Source: Anodontia alba
Taxonomy: Eukaryota > Mollusca > Bivalvia > Lucinida > Lucinidae
Direction: 5' to 3'
Length of the DNA: 64,000 nt
Assembly (NCBI GenBank): GCA_964016985.1
Contig: OZ024828.1
Location: 72,785,264 to 72,849,263, forward strand
Shown: positions 55,480-64,000 of the stretch, piece by piece
Position numbering within the stretch: position 1 is the first letter of the stretch
Layout: each line of letters begins with the position of its first letter
The notes under the pieces: model-generated
Seen by the model: only the letters and a program-made list of their open reading frames with translations
What the model was told of the DNA's origin: nothing
Databases searched by the model: none
Program-made: the position numbers and the translations under genes

Positions 55480-56290
55480 TGATATAGTTTATCACATGAC
55501 CGTCGACTTATTCAGTGAATAACCTATGTCATAAAAATCATATGTCAAAATGTGTAATAACCCCTACAAGGCTTCCCATTTGTTAGCCTAATTACCCTTA
55601 TTAATATTCGTATTAGTCTGCTTATTGATAGCACCAAGATGGCGTCCGCGTTCGCCGATACAACTTTCACTTTTGAAACAGATCCTGCCTTCAATTTTGA
55701 GATGAGCGATATAGTTCAGATCGATGGAAGGGGAAGACATAACATAATAACAATGTTAATAACATTGCTACCAGAAATGTTGATGGTGGTTAAACTTTTA
55801 TGTTCTCTGGCAACAGATTTGGAGGCACTTTCAACATCAATGTCGTCCAACAGTCAACTGAAACTCTTTACCTCCTCCAAATAAAAATATCGGAGAATAA
55901 CGTATGACTCTTACAGACAATAAATGTGTCAAATTAAAATCCAAACTACAGTTGAAAAGCTGTCATTTACTTACAATGGGTGTGTCAACCACCGTATAAA
56001 CTGTATTGATCAACAACCGTTAATGCGACAGATGACTATGGGGGATTTCCCTTCTGATTTAGTGACTTTGAATGTGACGTCGTTCGCTTGAATGAGGTTG
56101 AAGGGATTATTTACTTTTGTATTGATTTATTCAAATGAAATATTCATAAGCTCAAATAAAAATCGTCATTGTTTCCAACAGTTTAATGATATAAAAAAAA
56201 ATCGCATATTTATCTTGTTGTTCGGTACATTTCAAGTAATATGCGGACTATTTTTGTTGAGTATTACTATTGATTCCTTGGTTTAAACTT
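55480..56290 (+). repeat. Dispersed 0.8-kb repeat (partner of 31790-32665)
   Basis: Starts ttatcacatgaccgtcgact. It contains an 81-codon ORF at 55639-55884 starting in a strong context (accaagATGG), MASAFADTTFTFETDPAFNF, ending LKLFTSSK. The other copy shares the start and first 14 codons but then shifts. It may be an element carrying a captured first exon or 5' UTR, or a decayed element's own gene. No domain recognised. Confidence 0.7.
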
Positions 56291-56444
56291 TATTTTGTTT
56301 GCTTCGGTTACATGTATAAACGATAGACAAATACATATTACCCAGTTCTATCATTAATCCAAAGGCTTGTACAACGGTCATCTGTGATGAATAAGACGTA
56401 CAGTTGAATGGTCTGGAAGCGTTTAGAAGCATAAGGTACTGCAT

Positions 56445-56552
<108 letters not shown>

Positions 56553-56587
56553 GAGTTTTCGCGATGGGTAAAATGGATAGACAATCG

Positions 56588-58860
56588 TCATAACAAAACT
56601 CTATGGCACTGTTTGATATTCAACCAAAACGCTTTTACTTTTAAAATGAATTCTTGCACGTCTAAAAATAAAGATACATTTTCCCTATTCGATGCCATAT
56701 CTTTTCCATAGAGTAAGTCATGCGTAAAATGGTTGTATAGATACTTTTGCAAGTAGGTATTTTTAATTTCAGAGTATCTGGCACATTGAAATAAAATGAT
56801 ACGGACTTTCGAAGGCACTGCATTCGCATAAGGGCTTGGAACGATATTCTTACAATACCGGTGGTAATTTAGCAAGCTACAATCCATGCGCAGGCGGGCA
56901 TGTAAAATTTAGCCTTTTCTTGAATCAGCATTGTAATTATTAGATGGTATTTTAATGTTTCTGTTTAGGCGGTATTTAAAAGCTGCTACTGAATATGCAC
57001 CCTTAATATGATCAGATAGATCGTTTTAAGCTCATACGGTAGACGGAAAGAATGAGATAAAAAAAATGGTTGGTGCGAGCTCGGATTGATTGAATATGGT
57101 TAGAGTTTTGTAGGTTATATGGATTGGCTTCTCTTACAAGGGTTGGGAGTAGGTCAAATAGGTACTCAGGATTCAAGTCCATTTGAAATTTTATGAAATA
57201 TTTACAAGTTTATGTTTGGAACGACGTTCTTTTACAGTTTCCCAGACAAGTTCTGCTAAAAGTTTTTGGATGAAGCAGAGCTGAGCTGCCCCACTTACAA
57301 TTCTCGCAGCTTCATTGCGAATCGACTCTAATTGCGTCTTACATTCGTTTGTGCAATTAGCCCAGACTGTATCGCTGTAAAGGACGTATGAAGGCAAAAT
57401 ACATTTTTTCAAGTGTACTCCTTTGTATTCGAAATTTGAGTGCTCGAAGAAGGTTTATTCTGTCCCATGCTGTATCTGCAATTGTATTGATATGTTCAGT
57501 CTCGTCTAAAGTGATCGAAAAGGTGTTAATGGCAAGTAGATTCAGAGAGAACGTAATTTTTCATTGTGAGAGGTGAGTGCGCCATTTGGGTCTATTTTTA
57601 TACTAAAAAGGAAGCTATCTTGTGTTCATTGAAATCAATTAGCCAGACCAAAGCCCATTTAGATATTGTGTTTCGATCTACGTTTACCGTAAGAGCTGCA
57701 GTTTGCGGATTTTCAACGACAATATACAAGCTCGTCTCATCGGCAAATAGATGAATTGAACAGTTTATATTTGTAACAATATCGTTAATAAAAATAAGAA
57801 ATAGTAGTGAACAAAGAATAGAACCCTGGGGGACGCCAGCATATACTGGCGCCTATGCAGATACAGCCCCACACAGAACTGCATACTAAAATTACTGGAG
57901 AATCATTTCAAACCCTGTTCGGAAAAACCTGTGCGAGTTTATACAAAAGACCCGTATGCCAGACTCTGTCAAACGCTTTGCTTATGTCGCAAAAGACAGC
58001 ACGAACCTCTTTTCCAGAATCGACAGCTTCACAAAACGTATGGTAAGTATGTAATAACTGGTAAGTAGCTGAGTCCCGAGGGACAAACCCGGACTGAAAT
58101 GGCCTGAATATCTGATTTTCACAAATGTAGTTATAAAGGTGTTTATGAACGCAACGGTCCATTGTTTTACCAACAGGGGCTAGAAGTGATATTGGCCGAT
58201 AGTTTGACGGTGAGGATGTGTCGTCTTTTTTGTGGATAGGTGTAATGTAGCCATCTTTCCACGGAGATTGGAAATATCCTTGACGAAGAGATCTGTTGAA
58301 GACACTAGAAAGAGGTTGGGAAAGGACTGGAGCACCTTCTCTGAGAATGCGAGGACTTAAATATTTGTACCACATGCCTTCTTCACATCCAAGTTATTAA
58401 AAAACAATTCTGGCATTTTGTACTGAAAAAGAAATTGAATCAAGAACAGAATCAATAGCTAGAGGGAGCTGAGGCGGCAGTTTGTTCTCATCATATATGA
58501 GAGTTTTGATTTGAGAAAAAGTTATTTAGAACGTTTCTTTTTTGCTCACTATCTTCTGCGTATTGCCCATTCAGAAAAAGGGTTGGTATATAGATGTGGA
58601 ACTATCCTCTGCGTATTGCCCATTCAGAAAAAGGGTTGGTATATAGTTGTGGAACCTTTATCAATATTTAATAATTGTTTAGATGTTTTACAAAACAGTC
58701 TAAAGTTAGAATTTACAGTAGTTAATTGTGATTTGAGCTTATCGAAATAGTTTGCCTTAGAATTCCTAATTTCACGGATGCATGCATTGCGTAACTGTTA
58801 AAATTTTCCCAGTAATGAATGTTTGATGTTTTCTTGTGTTTTCGATAGCAAAATACCGAA
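56588..58860 (-). pseudogene. CR1/Jockey-type LINE, RT to C terminus, heavily decayed
   Basis: From right to left on the minus strand. Linker near 58790-58650: RNACIREIRNSKANYFDKLK. Finger/palm at 58375-57908: KDGYITPIHKKDDTSSPSNY, RPISLLAPVGKTMDR, FQSGFVPRDSATYQLLHTYH and VFCDISKAFDRVWH. A frameshift follows, then YAGVPQGSILCSLLFLIFIN and the catalytic block FADETSLYIVV at 57747-57715. Next DETEHINTIADTAWD-like remnants, then LYSDTVWANCTNECKTQLES at 57370-57310, ELVWETVKERRSKHKLV, and after stops the C-terminal domain DHIKGAYSVAAFKYRLNRNI, ILHARLRMDCSLLNYHRYCK and NRENVSLFLDVQEFIL, stopping at 56588. The second catalytic Asp is Glu (FADE). The 5' endonuclease is missing. Confidence 0.85.
58554..58655. 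repeat. 54-bp tandem duplication inside the LINE
   Basis: tctgcgtattgcccattcag, then aaaaagggttggtatatag, occurs at 58554 and 58608 with one or two differences. Confidence 0.9.
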
Positions 58861-58925
58861 ATTATCCAACGCGTTTCATAAATTTCATATCAAATGACAA
58901 CTCATGTACCATCCTCTATATAGTA
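58845..58925 (+). repeat. Half copy of the 31634-31765 palindrome
   Basis: agcaaaataccgaaattatc, aacgcgtttcataaatttca, then atgacaactcatgta. It matches the right arm of that palindrome and marks the 5' boundary of the LINE. Confidence 0.75.
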
Positions 58926-59545
58926 ATGGTTACGATGCGTGACCGCAGATGTACAGTTGATTAATTTTAGTTTAGCTATCCATTAAGTTAACAAATCTAT
59001 GGGGAGTGGGGACAGTCGATAAGTAACAAGCTTACCTTACTCCCGTTCATGATCGACCTATTGGGTCGATTGTTTACAATCGAGCCACAGTATACATACA
59101 CCAAAATTTCCTTCAGATTGTTGTCCAAGTGTTTATCTTGGACTAATAGAATCAAACTGCGCGTTTGTACGAAATCCAGATAACGGGTATTTATAGCCGC
59201 AATATTCTTGTCGCTGTGACTTATAAAGATAATTATCTGTAAATGCTGGACTGGGACATTGGCAAAACAGTGCGTACCAAGATCAGACGCCGCAGAACGC
59301 AGCTAAATTACAGAAAGTTAAATTAAAAATGTAACAGTCATAAGTCCCCATTCAGGACCATTTTGCCACCTTACACTCAGAGACCATCGACCCGTCAAGG
59401 CTGTCAGTGCTTTGATTTTTCTATGTAATCGTCCCCAGCATTATGCATTTAGCGCACAGTGTTTCAGTGTCGTCATTCCAAAACTGTAGAAATCGGGTCC
59501 TCTGCTACATCTTACCAACCGAATGACTGCGTCTTTGAATTCATA
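58926..59545. other. No gene seen
   Basis: A small hairpin near 59050 (gatcgacctattgggtcgat). Nothing else recognised. Confidence 0.45.
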
Positions 59546-59546
59546 G

Positions 59547-60855
59547 GCCCAGTTATTCAAAGCTAACGATGTTGTTAGTTAAAGATTCGTTAAAATTTAC
59601 ATCGAGTGATACGCAAATATGCTGAAAGTTTTTACTGAAAAAATATGAGTAGCTTTTGCTGCAAAGCTACTTGCATTTTTTCGGCAAAAAATATCAGAAT
59701 ATTGAATATTGAATCCGCTAGAACAGTTAACGACTCAGCAAACATGTATATGTGGGCCCCATATAGGCAGAATCTGGGCATTTATCCCATTCAAGTCCTA
59801 CATGGGCCCCATATAAGCTTTTTTTTGCCCATATAAGACCCATATATGTCATATATTGGTAAAATTTGGCCAACAAACATGTATATATGGGAACCATATG
59901 AGCTGGTTCTGGGCATTTATCCCATTAGGGTCCTAAATGGGCCCTATATAGGCTTTTTTGCCCATATTAGATCCATACAGATCGCATATTGATAAAATTC
60001 GATAACTATAAAAATAAATTCTAATCTGTGGGACCCCGAGATAAAACCGAAATAATCATGGAAAAATGATAATTTCAAGATACATAATTGGGGCCCAAAT
60101 GGCTCCTATGGACCTCTATGGTTCCAATGTTGACCTCCCATTACTATATGGGACCCATATGGGGTCAATATGGGCATTAAGGGGAACAACTGTACCACTA
60201 TTTAAACAAAATATTAAAAAAAAATAGTAAATTTTCTGACATAAATGCAAATAATAATGATAATAAGAAAATAAAAATAATAGTTTGTTCATTACAAAAT
60301 GAATGCATTTACTAAATTTATCTTGACTATTTTTCCGACACGGACGTCGATTCATGGTCATATTTTTATTTTAACTTGTATGTCCCTATTACTTTTAAAA
60401 TTGAGGTATATATAAAAACGCATGAGGCCACCATGTCCAACTATTAAGAAGGACGCCTATATCTTTAAGGCCTCTTGATTCTACGCATGTGCAATAACTT
60501 GCACATGTACGAAGGTCTCTCTCTGTTGGGACCTTACCAGTCCATCATATGGGCTGGGACTGGGGACTTATAATCATTTGTGTAAAAAATGTCTAAAAGT
60601 TTGTTGTTTTTTTCTGGAAGATAAATGTGGGTTGATTTTCCCTTACTGAACCCATATAGTTCCCATATGGCTTTGCCCATGTGGGTCCAACATGGAGCCA
60701 TGTTGCAAACCCCTCATGAGTCCCTTATGGGTTGCCCATATAGGACCCACATAAATACTCATTTGTGGCCCATGTGGGTCCTATATCTTTTGCTTGCTGG
60801 GGAAATGACCCTTAACGAGCTCGTTAAGCTAACGACGCTTTGAACAACTGGGCCA
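59547..60855. mobile_element. Outer element with GGCCCAGTT ends, split by an insertion
   Basis: Left end ggcccagttattcaaagcta and right end, read inversely, ggcccagttgttcaaagcgt. Sub-terminal cgttaaa / ttaacg strings are also mirrored. The interior is almost wholly the second element, so the outer one without it is about 240 bp. No TSD fixed. Confidence 0.6.
59737..60802. mobile_element. Inner element with cagcaaacatg ends and many (T/A)TATGGG(C/A)CC motifs
   Basis: Left end cagcaaacatgtatatgtgg, right end (inverse) cagcaagcaaaagatatagg. Between them are dozens of atatgggccc-type motifs in both orientations, with gcccatataa. Two related units of about 140 bp lie at 59745 and 59875 (gggcatttatcccatt at each). 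No ORF of note. Confidence 0.65.
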
Positions 60856-60859
60856 TGGT

Positions 60860-61150
60860 CCTCGGGTAACCAGGACCTACCCACTAGCGACTTTGAGCTT
60901 TGTATTCTGACTCTTGGTAATAGATTCAGGTCTCATCTACACATTAAAATCTCTTTATTTAGAAATATTTCCTTGATAATATATATTACTATAATTTCAC
61001 ATCAAAGGGTGGGCAGCTGTTAGATGAAGGTCAAACAGCGTAAATCCTTAATAGTCCGTTTGTACATGTAGTTACTGTATGTACTATAGATAATCAGAAA
61101 TCTTAATTAGTTACCATACTTGTTCTAAAATTTGCAGTCTCCAGTTTAAT
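60860..61150. other. No gene seen
   Basis: AT-rich gap before the low-complexity tract. Confidence 0.5.
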
Positions 61151-61151
61151 T

Positions 61152-61183
<32 letters not shown>

Positions 61184-61358
61184 TTTTTTTTTTTTGTTGT
61201 TGTTGTTTTGTTTTTTTTTTGTTGTTTTGTGTTTTTGTTTTTGTTTTTTTTTGTTTTGTTTTGTTTTGTTTTTTTTGTTTTTTTTTGTTTTGTTTTTTTT
61301 TTTGTTTTTTGTTGTTTTTTTTGTTTTTTTTTTTTTGTTTTTTTTTGTTTGTATTTGT

Positions 61359-61415
<57 letters not shown>

Positions 61416-61541
61416 TTGTTTGTTTGTTTTTTGTGTGTTTTTTTTGTTTTGTTTTTTGTGTGTGTGTTTTGTTTTTTTGTTGTTGTTTTTTTTTGTTTTT
61501 TTTTGTTTATTTTATTTTTGTTTTGTTTTTTCATCTTTCTA
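61151..61541. repeat. T/G low-complexity tract with (GTT)n
   Basis: 390 bp made only of T and G with very few exceptions, including about 17 pure GTT units at 61361-61413. All ORFs of 119-157 codons here are artefacts of composition. Confidence 0.97.
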
Positions 61542-61667
61542 AAAAGCTGGTAAAGTAGCAAACAGTATATATCCATTCAGATGCCGTACTCTGGTCATAT
61601 AATGTTTTGTTCAGTACTGTTTTGCCGAATACCTAGAGTAACACTGTATGTTTAGCTAGTACTCTAC

Positions 61668-61845
61668 TTAAATCTATATCGGATCGTTATCGGCCCGAAA
61701 GGATTCCTTTAATCTGTATCAGGCGTTATCGGCCCGTCAGGAATCTTTAAATTTATATCGGACCGTTCGTTATCGGCCCACCAGGATTCCTGTCGGGCCG
61801 ATAGCGGTCCGATATTGATTAAGGCAGAATTCTAGCTGGGTGGTT
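61668..61845. repeat. Diverged, expanded relative of the 109-bp palindromes
   Basis: tctatatcggatcgttatcg, then gcccg blocks repeated three times (cggcccgaaaggattc, tatcggcccgtcagga, tatcggcccaccagga), then tgtcgggccgatagcggtcc and an agaattctagctggg end. Confidence 0.75.
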
Positions 61846-61859
61846 TTGTTTTAGCTGTT

Positions 61860-62320
61860 CTGGGCTTCCTCCAAGGTACAGTGAAACTGGAAGATTTTGG
61901 CAGAAATTTTCTTACGTTCAACTTCAGAGGCCGAGGAAATGCCCAACTTCTGTTTCAAGAACGAGAAACTGTAGAATACAGGAACTCTTTTATGGTAAGC
62001 TCCTCCGAAGACGGCATTTCGACCGTTACAGCCAAACATCCTCAATTTTTGTATGTAAAATTAACTTTACACAATAAATATTTGTAAATGAAACATGCAA
62101 ACAGAAACAACAAACGGTTTTTGACATCATATTGTTAGTCGAAAATTCATGTTCACATTTAGAAAAAAAAAACACCAAGCAAAAAGCGTCTTACCAAATG
62201 ATTTTGAAAGCACAGTGAAGTGTTTCTACTGCTTTTCCCGAAATATCGGTACACCTTAGCTCCTTACCATATATGTCCTGGAATCTGATCAATTTCCTTC
62301 TAATACATGCTGATGTGTCA
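61860..62320. other. No gene seen
   Basis: ORFs of 64 and 68 codons overlap on opposite strands at 61851-62087. Neither has a motif. Confidence 0.4.
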
Positions 62321-62328
62321 ACAACATT

Positions 62329-62605
62329 CATTACGAAAACACGCCTATTCAAATATATTGAAAATTTTACAACCAAACACGGGAAAAATTCCAGACAAAA
62401 ATTATGATATTTTTCATATTTCTGCTCAAAACACAAATTGCGGCTACTCGTTAGAACCGCCTCGTCGAGGCGGTTCTAAGAGTACCCACAATCTATGTTT
62501 GAGCAGAAAAAAGAAAAATAATGTATAGCCCTGTAAACCCCAGTTTTACTTTATAAAAGTGGGGTTTCAGGGGGGTCAAAATTATATAGGCGTGTTTTCG
62601 TGATG
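62329..62605 (-). repeat. Palindromic MITE family A, full copy, inverted
   Basis: Ends cattacgaaaacacgcctat and ataggcgtgttttcgtgatg, with gttagaaccgcctcg / cgaggcggttctaa at the centre. Confidence 0.92.
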
Positions 62606-62616
62606 GCTGGATGAGT

Positions 62617-62685
62617 GGCAAATAGTGCAGACTTTGATCAGACTCTGCGTTCTTCGGCGTCTTATCTGTGTCTATACTACTTGCT
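62617..62685. repeat. Short hairpin element
   Basis: ggcaaatagtgcagactttg and a partial inverse ending gtgtctatactacttgc. Confidence 0.7.
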
Positions 62686-62938
62686 AAGGCCTGTCTGTCT
62701 TAATACCTAGGATTATTACGGAGGTGTAGTATAATTTTCAGCGGGCCCGCTGGGATTTTATGTAGCAGCGGTCAGATACTGTCAGTTACGATGTCACGAG
62801 AAGAAGGCACTATTTAAGGTTATAATTTCACTATTTTTATGGTGACTTAAAATTATTTGTAATATCGCCGACAGTAGGTCTTTTGATGTCTGCTAAAGTT
62901 TAACCCTTTAAGCCCAGCGGTCCAAAATAGATACCTGT

Positions 62939-63004
62939 GCGAACAGTGTAGATCCAGATGAGACGGCTCGTACGAGCCACCTCACCAGGATCTACACTGT
63001 TTGC
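62939..63004. repeat. Short hairpin element, well preserved
   Basis: gcgaacagtgtagatccaga, centre ggctcgtacgagcc (perfect), then inverse arm ending aggatctacactgtttgc. Confidence 0.88.
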
Positions 63005-63109
63005 CGTTATGTTTGTAATTTAGACTAAATCACCATATTTTTATCAATGGACATGTCCAAATTAACTTATGGAAGAGTCTACTTAAGAAACTCAGGTGAG
63101 AGGGGGGTT

Positions 63110-63440
63110 AAAATAGCACAGAAACTGTTAAGAAAAAATCACAACCACAGAATATAGCCTACGAATGACACTCAGAGAAAACTTCAATTATTAAAGGTAA
63201 ATAAACTACGACAAACAACACGCGTACATCTATCAAAACCAAACAAAAAAGGAAAGAAACCAGCACCCTGCCCAAACGAGGTTATCACAATGCAATCCAG
63301 ACGCACCAAACACAACACTGATACAACAACAGGATAACGAACAGGACAAAACATAAATACCCTCAGCGAGTAACCACAAAGCTCACAAAGTACAAACAAC
63401 ACTTGAACCACAATCTAAGAACAGCCAGAAACTACACAAT
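63110..63440 (-). repeat. Diverged Penelope-like 3' tail
   Basis: gcccaaacgaggttatcaca, acaggacaaaacataaatac and gagtaaccacaaagctcaca parallel the tail at 150-400 (ccccaagcgagataatcgca, acataaaataaattgcc, aataaaccacagagcaaca). A distant copy. Confidence 0.5.
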
Positions 63441-63462
63441 GTGGGTGGTGAATAAATTCGGG

Positions 63463-63655
63463 TCCATGACATTTCGTCTAAACCCATTTCGTCTAAAGGA
63501 CATTTCGTCTAAAAGACATTTCGTCGCATACGACATTTCGTCTATATTTCGTCGAAAAGTGTCTAAATTCGTCTAAAAATGTCTAATTTTTTTTTGTCTA
63601 AATTTTTTTCGTCTAAATGTTTTTTCGTCTAAATTTTGTTTACACATGTACTGGT
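63463..63655 (+). repeat. Tandem TTTCGTCTAAA repeat
   Basis: About eleven imperfect 14-20 bp units (gacatttcgtctaaa, then degenerate versions with T-runs). Confidence 0.9.
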
Positions 63656-64000
63656 AAGGAAGGACAAGTGATCTACGAAGGCTGATCTTTGTTTGCCAGT
63701 GACATGAAATTTTTATGGTTTCAAAGTTAATAGTTTAGGTTGTATCCGATCCCACGAAGGTATTCATGTTGTATAATCAGACAAATTGACGTCATCAAGT
63801 GACTTAGGAAGCTCTGGCAGGTGTTTCCTACGTTCTCGCTGTATCCGACGCTAGAAGCAGAAAGAAAATAATGGAGACATTTGCAAGCTGTTTTGGGATC
63901 ATAAGTAAACATAGGCAAGCTCAGTTAACACCAGGATCAAAGCCTTTGTAGGCTATTTTAGGGTGTCCCCCTGTTGCTAGTATAGAACTGCTCTTCTTCC
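63656..64000. other. No gene seen at the window end
   Basis: Unremarkable. A 63-codon minus ORF at 63727-63918 has no motif. Confidence 0.45.

Noticed and set aside
61103..61576. Long ORFs (119-157 codons) of poly-Phe/Val/Leu or poly-Asn/Lys
   Set aside because: They are translations of a T/G low-complexity tract in several frames; no real protein composition.

Overview
The window looks like repeat-dominated nuclear DNA from a marine invertebrate, most plausibly a bivalve mollusc. The evidence is its AT-rich composition, long dinucleotide arrays, tandem arrays of about 150-165 bp inside hairpin-ended elements (the pearl/CvA style known from bivalves), a tRNA-derived SINE, and non-LTR, BEL/Pao and mariner relics. 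The species assignment is inference. I find no complete host gene. One short stretch (54226-54327) has the form of a host exon. One block (38715-39490) is a decayed but clearly coding fossil. Two small ORFs are listed at low confidence.

Layout. 0-3 kb: a BEL/Pao integrase fragment (+), a 3' region of a Penelope-like retroelement (-), and a decayed BEL/Pao protease-RT (-). 5-8.2 kb: a hairpin-ended element carrying about 18 tandem units of about 165 bp. 9.1-13.1 kb: a second such element in the opposite orientation (units of about 467 bp), invaded by a third (units of about 155 bp), itself invaded by smaller elements. 13.9-14.6 kb: a 690-bp foldback. 14.8-17.85 kb: two adjacent non-LTR reverse transcriptases (-), the first with a C-terminal C2H2 finger. 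18-34 kb: mostly MITEs, palindromes and microsatellites plus a SINE. 35.1-36.2 kb: a Penelope-like RT (+). 38.7-40.5 kb: a coding fossil and a mariner fossil (both -). 43.2-49.1 kb: two Penelope-like copies head to head around a LINE fragment, one carrying a nearly whole mariner with perfect terminal repeats and a nested fragment of its own family inside the RT catalytic motif. 49.3-50 kb: a 153-bp tandem array. 50-56 kb: palindromes, the candidate exon and a dispersed 0.8-kb repeat. 56.6-58.9 kb: a decayed CR1/Jockey-type LINE (-) whose 3' end abuts an (AT)n array. 59.5-60.9 kb: two nested elements. 61-64 kb: low-complexity DNA, a MITE and a tandem TTTCGTCTAAA block.

No genes act together here as a pathway. 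The window is best read as a stratigraphy of insertions. About eleven copies of one palindromic MITE, a dozen short hairpins and several nested insertions give relative ages. The best-preserved element is the mariner at 43750-45087. All coding calls come from reading translations by eye. Class assignments marked tentative need profile searches.
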